Assembly: GCA_951828585.1 (NCBI GenBank)
Contig: OX639991.1
Coordinates: 1,458,576-1,522,575, forward strand
DNA: 64,000 nucleotides
Source: Longimicrobiales bacterium
Lineage (GTDB): Bacteria > Gemmatimonadota > Gemmatimonadetes > Longimicrobiales > Gaopeijiaceae
Direction of reading: 5' to 3'
The position numbers were made by a program, and so were the translations under genes. Positions 54,652 to 62,547 of the stretch are shown piece after piece; the stretch's first letter is position 1, and each line of letters opens with the position of its first letter. The notes under the pieces are model-generated. The model did no database searches and was not told the DNA's origin. It saw nothing but the letters and a program-made list of their open reading frames with translations.

Positions 54652-56266
54652 CTCTGCCTCGCCCTACTCTAATCTCTTTCTCCTCTCGTGTCTCGCGTGT
54701 GTTGGCAGAGAGGGCTTCGACCGTGTCGCCGGATCGGGCCGGGAGGTATGCCTCCGTCTTGGCGTCCACCGTCAGGTCCGTCTCGGCGAGCGAGAGCTCG
54801 CTCTCCAGCAGACCCTCGTAGATCGTTCCGAACTCGCGGATGCCGAGCGACCGGAAGTCCACCGGGCCTTCGGTTTCCTCGGCCGTCCGGTCGAGGAGCA
54901 GCGCGGCGAGCGCCCACGCGAACTCGCGGTCGGGGAGCGACAAAGTCGCGATCCGGGCTCCGAGCTTCGAGACGGATTCCTCGGAGGCGAACAGCGTGCC
55001 GTTGTACGGCGGGACCTCCCACTCCGGGTTTCCGAGGCTCACCGCCGTCCAGATCTGCGTGACCTCCGACCAGAAGGAGGGCTGCTCTCCTAACTCGACA
55101 CCCTTGCGCCGGGCCTCGCCCAAGCGCTGGGCGATCCGCTTGAGCGAGTGCTCGCGGTAGCTCCGCGAGGCGTGCAGGGGCAGCAGGCCACGGTCCTCGG
55201 CATAGGCGACGAACAGAAGCCTGTAGAGGATGCGAAGCGCCGCTTGGTAGGCCTGTCGGAGATCGTCCGCAGTCGGACGCTCCGGATACATCGCCGCCAC
55301 GACGGCGCGGGCAAGCGACGGCATCACCTCGCGGTAGACCCGCTCGCGAAGACGACCGCCGAGATCCGCAGCGTAGTCCTCGCTCGCCCGGAGGATGTCT
55401 CCGACGCTCCCGCCCTCCGACAGCGCGGTCGCGGACAGCAGGAGCCAGAGGTAACCGGCGTCATCGCCCGCAAGGAGGTCGAGATCGATCTCGACGAACG
55501 TCTCGGAACGTCCCCGTCGGCCCGTGCCGACACCGGGTTTGGCCGGATAGAGGCGGAGCGTACCACCCGCCACTGCGACCACCCAGTCCAGGTTCTCCCG
55601 GTCGGCCTGCGCCAAGGCGTAGGACACCGGCGAGACGCCGTCGAACCTCGGGCTCGCGGAGTCGATCTCCTCGGGCCGGTCCAGAAGGACGGCTACCGCC
55701 GTCTTGCGGTCTCCGGCCAAGAGCAGCATCGCCGGTCCGGGAAGCTCCTCGGTGGCGAATCCGAGACCCTCGATCAACGCGCGCCCCCGGAGAGGCCGCA
55801 CGCTGCGCGCCTCTTCGGCCGCGTGTGCCCAGTCCCCGCGCGACGGAACCCCCTGCTCAAGTTCCTGCATCGCGAAGAGACCGCCGTTGCGGAGGCCCGG
55901 GATCGGCGCGTCCAATGCGGGGAGCAGCCGATGAAGGAGGCGGATCGCGGCGTGCCGTCCATTTTCCTCCAATGCCCTGCCGCACACGGCTTCGACCTGC
56001 TCGACCGGCAGGTCTCGATGCTCGACCGGATTGTGCTCGGTCGGGCCACACACCGCCGCCCGCCCCGCGCCCCACGGCGCTACGATCAGCACCGGCGCGG
56101 CGCGGCGTCCCGCCCGCGCCCGGAACATCGCCCTGAGATCCGCGATCCGGGGCCGCCCTTCCAACGCGGCCACGACGACTTCGAGAGCGAGCGGGCCGAG
56201 CCCGAGATAGAGCTTGGCCCGGCGGTCTCCGACGGTGACGTGGCGGGGTTCGAGATGGTTGAGCAT
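54652..56266 (-). pseudogene. Eco57I-like restriction-modification methylase, N-terminal part
   Basis: The first ~538 codons of a very long Eco57I-type RM protein (ATG at 56266): a beta-rich N-terminal domain (LYLGLGPLALEVVVAAL), LRNGGLFAMQELEQG, then AYQAALRILYRLLFVAYAED and EFGTIYEGLLESELS, the helical part before the methylase domain. The gene should continue to 49058 as one ~1350-codon frame but is broken by the IS3 element, a frameshift and the IS1182 element. It heads the operon with the helicase, ParB-like and D12 methylase genes. I see no PD-(D/E)xK nuclease motif in it. Confidence 0.87.
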
Positions 56267-56491
56267 GACGAGAAGGATCCGGTTCGTGACTGGAGAGGGC
56301 GACGATGAAGGCAGTCAAACTAGAGACGATCCGGAGACGGGGCGACCTGACCGGTCCCTATCTATGCAGCGGACCCTTGCGATTCGGCGCGCAAGTAGCA
56401 GCGAACCCGGTTATTCGGTAGAGTCAATGGACCATGAATCCCCACCCGATCCGCACCACGTAGTCGGCAACCCAGATCGCGGAGGTCAGTT

Positions 56492-56713
56492 GTGGACCTG
56501 CAATGCATGGCGGTGTTCCGGAAAGTTCCCGAGGGCTACATCGCCTTCATCGAGGAGTTCCCCGGTGCCAACACCCAGGGCGCTTCCCTCGAAGAGGCCC
56601 GGTCGAACCTTCGCGAAGCCGTCGCCATGGTGATCGAAGCCAACCGGGAAATGGCCCGCGAAGACGCCGATGGCGGTGCGGTCATCAGAGAGCCCATCAC
56701 CGTCACGGCGTGA
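56492..56713 (+). CDS. HicB-type antitoxin
   Basis: A 73-residue protein (GTG start, GGAGG upstream) with FRKVPEGYIAFIEEFPGANT and GASLEEARSNLREAVAMVIE, the degenerate RNase-H fold of HicB antitoxins. It has no separate DNA-binding domain. It precedes the toxin and overlaps it by four bases (GTGA), the reverse of the more common hicA-hicB order. Confidence 0.9.
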   Translation: MDLQCMAVFRKVPEGYIAFIEEFPGANTQGASLEEARSNLREAVAMVIEANREMAREDADGGAVIREPITVTA

Positions 56714-56904
56714 AGCGCCGGGACTTGCTGCGGCACTTAACGCAACACGGGTGCGCCTTCCTGCGTGAGGGCGGGAACCACACCCTCTACATCAACCGGC
56801 AGGCCAAAAAGGTTTCGACGATTCCCCGGCACAGCGAGATCAACCGGGACCTCGCGAGAAAGATCTGCAAGGACCTCCAAGTGCCCCGGCCTCCAGACAG
56901 GTAA
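56710..56904 (+). CDS. HicA-type mRNA interferase toxin
   Basis: A 64-residue dsRBD-like toxin: MKRRDLLRHLTQHGCAFLRE, then GGNHTLYINRQAKKVSTIPR with the catalytic His24, and HSEINRDLARKICKDL. HicA toxins cut mRNA in a translation-independent way. The active site looks intact, as does the partner HicB. Confidence 0.92.
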   Translation: MKRRDLLRHLTQHGCAFLREGGNHTLYINRQAKKVSTIPRHSEINRDLARKICKDLQVPRPPDR

Positions 56905-56905
56905 G

Positions 56906-57325
56906 ATGGCAAGGCGGCCCCAGCAGCCCAGGAAACGCCGGTGTGGGTCCTGCGGCAAGCTCTATGTGGGCCGTCCCCGGCAGGAAACCGTATGCCTCAC
57001 CTGCGACACCCGGGGGCGGCTCGGGGCGAGACATCCGGGGCCATCGCGGTTCGCTTCGGGATCCCCCGGTTCCTTGTCGAGGCGGTGCTGGAGTCCGATT
57101 CTCAAACGACCCGTACCCCTCGGAGGTCGGCGATCGTCGATCGTGGCGGATCCCAGAGCCCGTAGTTTTCCCGAAACCGATCCAGATCGGGGGGCTGAAC
57201 TCATCTTGGGGTGTCCCCACGCACGGTTACCTCCGATCCGGTCCTTGGGGAGGGTCCCGCCTGCAAAGGCGCTCTGCGATGGGCGCGTATCGGCTTCGGC
57301 GGGCTTCGTCCTTGGGCTGGATTGA
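56906..57325 (+). CDS. Hypothetical zinc-ribbon protein, perhaps frameshifted
   Basis: An ATG one base after the HicA stop opens MARRPQQPRKRRCGSCGKLY, followed by QETVCLTCD: two C-x2-C pairs about 17 residues apart, a zinc-ribbon pattern. After ~40 residues the composition becomes unconvincing (Arg/Ser/Pro), while another frame reads AIAVRFGIPRFLVEAVLESD, a helix-turn-helix-like stretch. A frameshift near 57030 is possible. It may be the first gene of the mobilizable element. Confidence 0.45.
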   Translation: MARRPQQPRKRRCGSCGKLYVGRPRQETVCLTCDTRGRLGARHPGPSRFASGSPGSLSRRCWSPILKRPVPLGGRRSSIVADPRARSFPETDPDRGAELILGCPHARLPPIRSLGRVPPAKALCDGRVSASAGFVLGLD

Positions 57326-57787
57326 AACCAATCGCGGACCGAATCCGTAAGGTATCGCCCTTCGGGTCACCGAAGCGCGAATGGCAGCCCGATCAAACGA
57401 GGCGAAACGCGGGAGGAGACGCGTAGTTCAGGTTGATCCATACCACTGCGGAACTGATGCCTGTGTCCCCCGCCAGGGGCACTGGCGGGGATCAGTCGCC
57501 GTTCCGGCTTGGGTACATGGACGGCCCGGCATCCCGGGCGTCTATCTGGCCGCGGACCGCGCTTCGCGACGCCTGCTGAACGGCTCCGGCGGAGCGTTTG
57601 TGGGAGTGCGCCGCCACCGCAATGCTGGCGGACACCGAGGGGTGTCGGACACGCCGCCGCCGGGGTTGTCTGTCGCCTGTTTGGGCGGAGAGCCAGCATA
57701 CCCTCCGTGGCCACGCTTCGCGCGTCCCCGGAGGGAGCTGGCGGGGGGCTGTGCCCCCTGTGACCCCCCCATCGCCAACGGCGCGTC
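57326..57787 (+). other. Non-coding region with inverted repeats, candidate oriT
   Basis: Directly upstream of mobC. It contains CCCCGCCA (57467-57474) with TGGCGGGG (57482-57489), a strong 8-base hairpin, and GACACC-GAGG-GGTGTC (57631-57646). Origins of transfer usually lie just before the relaxase operon and carry such repeats. The nick site cannot be identified from sequence alone. No credible gene is seen. Confidence 0.4.
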
Positions 57788-58126
57788 ATGAGTACCGGAC
57801 GCGCCGTGTGGGTGAAGATCCGCTCCAGCGAGGCGGAGCGCGCCGAGTGGCACGCCAAGGCGCGTTCTGCCGGCCTGACGCTGTCGGATCTGTTGCGCCG
57901 GTCGGTTGGCCGGGTGCATACCTGGACCGTGGCGCACGCCGACGTGGAGCACGAGCGCACCCAGCAAGTCGCGCGCATCGGGAACAACCTCAACCAGATC
58001 GCTCGGTGGGCCAATACCCACAAGGGGGCCATCGAGGCCGTCGAGGTGATCGGCCACCTGACTGCTATCGAGCGTTCGCTCGCGACCCTCGCTCGCTTCG
58101 AAAGCCAGGACAGCGATGCTGGTTAA
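57788..58126 (+). CDS. mobC: Relaxosome accessory protein MobC (MbeC-like)
   Basis: A 112-residue protein starting MSTGRAVWVKIRSSEAERAE. AKARSAGLTLSDLLRRSVG is a ribbon-helix-helix-like DNA-binding part, and QQVARIGNNLNQIARWANTH is the MobC signature. MobC/MbeC helps the relaxase open oriT. It overlaps the relaxase gene by 11 bases. Confidence 0.93.
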   Translation: MSTGRAVWVKIRSSEAERAEWHAKARSAGLTLSDLLRRSVGRVHTWTVAHADVEHERTQQVARIGNNLNQIARWANTHKGAIEAVEVIGHLTAIERSLATLARFESQDSDAG

Positions 58127-59705
58127 GTTCCTCGCGCGCGGGACCGGCTCGGCCGGGGCAGCGGTCGGCTACCTCCTCGGGGAGCGGGACGCGGCTGGGA
58201 AGCTGCGCGAGGGTGTCGAGGTGCTGCGCGGGAACCCGGACATGGTGGCCGCCGTGGCCGATACGCTGGCGTTCGAGCACAGGTACACGTCGGGCGTGAT
58301 CGCCTGGGCACCGGAGGACCGACCCACCGACGAGCAGATCGAGGCGGTCCTGGACGCCTTCGAGAAGACGGCCTGGGCGGGACTGGAGCCCGACCGATAC
58401 GCTTGGACCGCCGTGCTGCACCGCGAGCACGGCGGCGGCGCTCACGTCCACGTCCTCGCCGCGAGGTGCGACCTGGAGACCGGACGGAGCCTCAACATTG
58501 CCCCTCCGGGATGGGAGAAGACCTTCGGGCCGCTCCGGGACTCCTTCAACCACGAACACGGCTGGGCGCGACCGGACGATCCGGCTCGGGCCAGAGTGCA
58601 GCAGCCCGGACACCGCGCCTATGTCGAGGCGACGCAGTTGAGGGCCGGCCTCCGGCTCGAAGCATCACCCCGCGACCTGATCCGGGACTACCTGCTCCAG
58701 CGAGTCGAGCACGGCATGGTGCGGAATCGTGCCGATGTCGTCTCCGCGCTGCGGGAGGCGGGTCTCGAAGTCCCGCGCCAGGGCAAGGACTACCTCACCG
58801 CGCTGGACCCCGAGAGCGGGGACCGGTGGCGGCTGAAAGGAGAACTGTATGGAGAGAACTTCGACCGCGAACGACTTGACCGAGCGGCTGCGGAGGAGGC
58901 TGGAGAGCGAACGCAGGGAGATCGAAGAGTTGACCGCGAGCGAGCTCGAACGGCTCGCAGAGAACTCGCGGCGCGTCGCGAGGAACGCGCTACGTACAAT
59001 CGAGCGCGATACGGAGGAGGCGACCGGGCGGATGCGCGAGTTGCTGGTCAAGGCGTGGCAACGGCCGCTGATCGTGGGCCTGAGCCTTTGGCTGGGTTTC
59101 TTCGGCGGAAGCTGGGTGACGATGCGCTGGTTGTCGAGGAGCATCCAGGATCGGATCGAGAGGCTGGCCGAACTGGACTACGACATCTACGACACGCGAC
59201 AGACGCTCGCGCAGATGGAGGTGGACACCTGGGGGGTCGCGCTGCTGGAGATCGAGGGGGAGCGGGTCGTGGTGCTGCCGACGGGGACGCTGGAGGATCC
59301 GCGCTTCACCTGGCGCGGTCGGCCTGTCGTGAAGCTGTCGAACAAGTAAAGGAGCTGTATGACCGAATTGGAGAGGCAGTTGACGGAGGCCTTGAAGAGG
59401 CTCTCCGCGCAGTACGAGAGGGAACAGCGGCGGCACTCCGGGCAGGTCGAAGCCTTGAGGCAGCGCGTCGAAGCCTTGCAAAGGCGCGTCGAGCGGCAAA
59501 GCGAGGAGAACGAAGGCTTGCGGCAGCACGTCGAGCGGCAGAGCGGGGAGAACGCAGCCTTGCAGAGGCGAATCGAGTGGCTGGACGAGCAAGTTACACG
59601 CTTAGCCGAGTCGTACGGCACGCTCGCCGCGACCTTGTGATGATGATAGGGGCGCTGAGCCAGCGCGGGCGCGGGCCGGAACGCGACCACGGTCCGAGCC
59701 GTTGA
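58116..59705 (+). CDS. mobA: ColE1 MbeA-type relaxase MobA
   Basis: A 529-residue relaxase. The N-terminus MLVKFLARGTGSAGAAVGYL resembles ColE1 MbeA, including Tyr19, the nicking tyrosine position of MbeA. RYTSGVIAWAPED follows, then the metal-binding region LHREHGGGAHVHVLAARCD with His102, His110 and His112 (ColE1 itself has a His-Glu-Asn set here). From 58849 the coding sequence is shared with mbeB- and mbeD-like genes in other frames, as in ColE1. It nicks and guides DNA for conjugal mobilization with help from a conjugative element. Confidence 0.92.
   Translation: MLVKFLARGTGSAGAAVGYLLGERDAAGKLREGVEVLRGNPDMVAAVADTLAFEHRYTSGVIAWAPEDRPTDEQIEAVLDAFEKTAWAGLEPDRYAWTAVLHREHGGGAHVHVLAARCDLETGRSLNIAPPGWEKTFGPLRDSFNHEHGWARPDDPARARVQQPGHRAYVEATQLRAGLRLEASPRDLIRDYLLQRVEHGMVRNRADVVSALREAGLEVPRQGKDYLTALDPESGDRWRLKGELYGENFDRERLDRAAAEEAGERTQGDRRVDRERARTARRELAARREERATYNRARYGGGDRADARVAGQGVATAADRGPEPLAGFLRRKLGDDALVVEEHPGSDREAGRTGLRHLRHATDARADGGGHLGGRAAGDRGGAGRGAADGDAGGSALHLARSACREAVEQVKELYDRIGEAVDGGLEEALRAVREGTAAALRAGRSLEAARRSLAKARRAAKRGERRLAAARRAAERGERSLAEANRVAGRASYTLSRVVRHARRDLVMMIGALSQRGRGPERDHGPSR
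58849..59349 (+). CDS. MbeB/MobB-like mobilization protein nested in mobA
   Basis: A 166-residue protein in a different frame inside mobA, with a strong AAAGGAG site before the ATG. A charged helical N-terminus (DLTERLRRRLESERREIEEL) is followed by a hydrophobic stretch (PLIVGLSLWLGFFGGSWV) and a short soluble tail. Position, size and layout match ColE1 mbeB, which also lies wholly inside mbeA and is thought to stabilise the relaxosome at the membrane. Confidence 0.82.
   Translation: MERTSTANDLTERLRRRLESERREIEELTASELERLAENSRRVARNALRTIERDTEEATGRMRELLVKAWQRPLIVGLSLWLGFFGGSWVTMRWLSRSIQDRIERLAELDYDIYDTRQTLAQMEVDTWGVALLEIEGERVVVLPTGTLEDPRFTWRGRPVVKLSNK
59359..59640 (+). CDS. MbeD-like mobilization protein nested in mobA
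   Basis: A 93-residue coiled-coil protein (MTELERQLTEALKRLSAQYE, then repeated ALQRRVERQS and GLRQHVERQS heptads) with AAAGGAG just before its ATG. It closely resembles ColE1 MbeD in start and length and is placed in the same order, after the mbeB-like gene and inside mobA. MbeD in ColE1 is needed for mobilization and entry exclusion. Confidence 0.85.
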   Translation: MTELERQLTEALKRLSAQYEREQRRHSGQVEALRQRVEALQRRVERQSEENEGLRQHVERQSGENAALQRRIEWLDEQVTRLAESYGTLAATL

Positions 59706-59839
59706 CGATGGCGTCAAGTCGCTTGCCACCGGAACGCCGTAGCGCCCGGCGCGCCGCCGACCGCCCGTCTGGCGGAGACGCCGTCCCGGCGCGAAATTTC
59801 AACCGCGCAGATCGTGCGGTCCATCACGAGAGGAATCGA

Positions 59840-61003
59840 ATGATGGCACGCACGAAACGAAGTCGGCGCTCGTACAGCGCCGGCGAATGGGGCCGGAACC
59901 GGGTGAGGGTGTTCGCCGATCCCAAGACCGGCTTGTACCAGATCGAGTGGCGCGAGAACGGGCGCAGGCTCACCCGGTCGCTCAAACACCGCGATTGGGC
60001 GAGGGCCAAGAGGCAGGCGGACGAGGTGGCCGCTGGCTTCGCGGTCCACGAGCCCAACGGCAAGGCGGAAGCCGAGCCCGCGCCGCTCACCCTGGAAGGG
60101 CTTTTTGAAATCTACGGCAAGGAAGTGACGCCTACCAAGGGCGAGCACACGCGGCGACGCGACAGGGTCGCAGCCGCGATGTTCCTCCGCTTCTTCGGGG
60201 GGAACCGAAGGCCCGAAACCCTATCCCAGCGCGACTGGGACCGGTTCATCCGGGAGCGCCGAGCAGGCAGGGTTGGCCCCAGCGGCAAGCCCGTCGGCGA
60301 CCGGATGATCGAATGGGACCTGACGTTCCTGATGGCGGTACTGAACTGGGCGGCGAGGTCGAGGGACGAGGATGGCCGCCTGCTCCTCGACAGGAACCCG
60401 CTGAAGGGCCTCCGCAAGCCCAGGGAGAAGAACCCCACCCGGGTTGTTCTCACGGAGGAGGAATACCAAGCGCTTCTCAGCGTCTCGCGGCAGGTCGACT
60501 GGCGGTTCCACGTCGCGCTCGTGCTTGCTCACGAGACCGGGCATCGGATCGGCGCAATTCGCAACCTCAAGTGGTCGGACATCGACTTCGAAAGCGAAAC
60601 GGTGCGGTGGCGTGCCGAGCACGAGAAGACGGGTTACGAACACAGGACGCCCTTGTCCCCTGAAGCCACCGATGTCCTTGGAGAGGCGCAAAGGCGTAAC
60701 CCGGAGAGCGGGGACGCGCCGGTCCTGCCCGCGACCAGGAATCCCTCGGTGTGCTTGGGCTTCCCGCAGGCCCGTTTCTGGTGGAAGCGGGCGGAGCGGC
60801 TCGCTGGACTCCAACCGAAGCGCGGTAGGGGGTGGCATTCACTGAGGCGGAAGTTTGCGTCCGATCTCATGGACCTCCCGCTCAAGGTGCTCTGCGAACT
60901 CGGAGGCTGGAAGGCGGCCAAGACCGTTCTCCGCTGCTACCAGCAGCCGGACGAGGCGCAACTCAGGCAGGCAATCCGGAGCCGCCGCAGGCCGCGGGGC
61001 TGA
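59840..61003 (+). CDS. Tyrosine recombinase/integrase
   Basis: A 387-residue integrase. It has a basic N-terminal arm-binding part (RTKRSRRSYSAGEW, then GLYQIEWREN), a core-binding domain, and the catalytic set Arg236 (ETGHRIGAIRNLKW), Lys263 (EHEKTG), His333 and Arg336 (WHSLRRKFA), a Trp at GGW-K and the nucleophile Tyr367 (VLRCYQQPD). All catalytic positions are present. It marks the right end of the mobilizable element. Confidence 0.93.
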   Translation: MMARTKRSRRSYSAGEWGRNRVRVFADPKTGLYQIEWRENGRRLTRSLKHRDWARAKRQADEVAAGFAVHEPNGKAEAEPAPLTLEGLFEIYGKEVTPTKGEHTRRRDRVAAAMFLRFFGGNRRPETLSQRDWDRFIRERRAGRVGPSGKPVGDRMIEWDLTFLMAVLNWAARSRDEDGRLLLDRNPLKGLRKPREKNPTRVVLTEEEYQALLSVSRQVDWRFHVALVLAHETGHRIGAIRNLKWSDIDFESETVRWRAEHEKTGYEHRTPLSPEATDVLGEAQRRNPESGDAPVLPATRNPSVCLGFPQARFWWKRAERLAGLQPKRGRGWHSLRRKFASDLMDLPLKVLCELGGWKAAKTVLRCYQQPDEAQLRQAIRSRRRPRG

Positions 61004-61010
61004 ACCCAAT

Positions 61011-61044
61011 CGGCGGGAATCAAACAGCTGGAACTCGCCCGCCG
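61011..61044 (+). terminator. Hairpin after integrase gene
   Basis: CGGCGGG (61011-61017) pairs with CCCGCCG (61038-61044) across a 20-base loop, 8 bases after the integrase stop. It could act in termination or, given its position, be part of the attachment region. It lacks a U tract. Confidence 0.35.
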
Positions 61045-61055
61045 AATCCCGCAAG

Positions 61056-61265
61056 TCACACGCTTACAATGGTATCCGCACCTGATTGCGAATGCTGGGC
61101 CAGCTGGTGCAGTTCCAGGCCCGACACACCCCGCTGTCCGGTTTCCATCTGGAATACCGCCGAGCGTGAGACCCCGAGGGCTTTGGCGGCTTTCGCCTGT
61201 GTGATGTGGCAGGCCTTCCGCGCGCTGCGAAGGCGTCGAGCGAGGTCAAGCTGGGTGATCGGCAT
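61056..61265 (-). CDS. XRE family helix-turn-helix protein, perhaps truncated
   Basis: A 69-residue protein from the ATG at 61265 (MPITQLDLARRLRSARKACH). The helix-turn-helix is clear: ITQAKAAKALGVSRSAVFQMETGQR. After LELHQLAQ, where relatives usually continue, it ends in HSQSGADTIVSV; the 3' end may be cut by the integration of the element next to it. Its regulator role is likely local. Confidence 0.75.
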   Translation of the reverse strand: MPITQLDLARRLRSARKACHITQAKAAKALGVSRSAVFQMETGQRGVSGLELHQLAQHSQSGADTIVSV

Positions 61266-61551
61266 CGGGGGGCTCACTTGGGGTTGGCCGCGCTCGGGCA
61301 AGGGTGACCCCCGAACTGCTGAAAGATAGATTCGCAACTATGATGGCAATATATCGCGATTGGTGTGCAGTATTATCCCACGAAATCATGTGGCCGGTGG
61401 TCACAATTGCACTCCTCCGGGTTGGAAACTGTACTTTGAGTGGGAGCCAGTGCCACTGGCCACTCATCGTCCGCCGAAAGGCGGGCCAACCGGGACCCCA
61501 AGGGGATTCGCCCACTCGGACCCATCCACTCCATTTCAATAGACGGGCATC

Positions 61552-62451
61552 ATGAAAGAACTCTCACGAGGAGCAATGCCCCGCATACGGACGCCACTAT
61601 CGCCAACAGTCGCCATTCTCGCTCTGGCAACCACTCCCGCCTGCGCACCGGATGTGCCCGGCGTGCCCGAAGTCAACGAGCTTCTACCCTTCGCCTCGAG
61701 CGGTGCCCCTCTCAGTGCCACCGACGACATCGCGATCGTGTCCGAAGAGATCGCGTGCGTCATCGACTCCTACGAGTCCCGGATTCACTGCGTAGACCGG
61801 AGCGATGGCGGCGTAGCCGTCTTCGGCCGTGAAGGCGAGGGGCCGGGGGAGTTCGACGGGCTCACGGGCATTGAGCGTGGCCCAGGCGGTCAAGTAGTGG
61901 CCATGGACTACGGGTCCGCACGGATGACCTTCTTCGAGCCGGATGGCAGCCTGGTCTCGGAGGCTCCCTTGCCGCCTCGCTTCCAGCCATCGCAGCTCCG
62001 TGGCGACCGCCTGTTCGGGTTCGAGTTGGGGATGCCAGATTTCGCCAGCGGGGAAACCCAGCCCACCTTTGTCCCCATGGCGGCAGACGCCAGATCCGGG
62101 GAAGTGCTCTGGCAGCGCACGGACCTGGCCGACGCCGTGGGACTCGAGTGTTTCTCCGGGGCGGTGGGTGCCTCGACACCAGACGGCGGCCTCGTGTTCG
62201 AGGTCTGCGGAAATGAGTTGGCGTTCTTTGCCGGCAGGGTTTCCCCGGAAAGAAGCCCGAGACATGACCCACCGAGGAATCCCCATGCCAAGACCAACCC
62301 CGAGACCGGCTGCTACGCCCTGATTCGCTCACCGATGGGCTCCGCCAAGGACGCCCGCAACATGCCGGTAGTCATCCACGCGGACAGCGTCCTGGTATTC
62401 CGTAACGCCACTCGTGAGGTGACCGACCAGCAGGGCCGGACGGGTCAATAG
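61552..62451 (+). CDS. 6-bladed beta-propeller lipoprotein (short)
   Basis: A 299-residue lipoprotein with a signal ending ALATTPAC, then IHCVDRSDGGVAVFGREGEG with PGEF (family hallmark), GQVVAMDYGSARMTFFEPDG. It is about 80-100 residues shorter than intact relatives; from about residue 228 the sequence (RVSPERSPRHDPPRNPHAK) looks unlike a propeller, so a 3' rearrangement is possible. An ATG at 61576 with GAGGAG before it is an alternative start. Confidence 0.72.
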   Translation: MKELSRGAMPRIRTPLSPTVAILALATTPACAPDVPGVPEVNELLPFASSGAPLSATDDIAIVSEEIACVIDSYESRIHCVDRSDGGVAVFGREGEGPGEFDGLTGIERGPGGQVVAMDYGSARMTFFEPDGSLVSEAPLPPRFQPSQLRGDRLFGFELGMPDFASGETQPTFVPMAADARSGEVLWQRTDLADAVGLECFSGAVGASTPDGGLVFEVCGNELAFFAGRVSPERSPRHDPPRNPHAKTNPETGCYALIRSPMGSAKDARNMPVVIHADSVLVFRNATREVTDQQGRTGQ

Positions 62452-62547
62452 CATCCTTATGGACTCTGCCACCAGAGCCTCGCTCCACCCGCTCCGCCGG
62501 GTCAGCGGGGAGCCGTGCCCGGGGATGCTGCCGTCGGTGTCGTAGCC

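Noticed and set aside
53330-55093. Long plus-strand open frame across the IS3 element
   Set aside because: Antisense to both transposase genes and to the methylase fragment; no motif or ribosome-binding site.
56320-56420. Possible tRNA-like fold near the methylase start
   Set aside because: No acceptor stem, T-loop or anticodon arm could be drawn; no tRNA was found anywhere in the window.
57381-57791. 136-codon frame before mobC
   Set aside because: No family-like sequence; it covers the hairpins expected of a transfer origin and ends into the mobC start.
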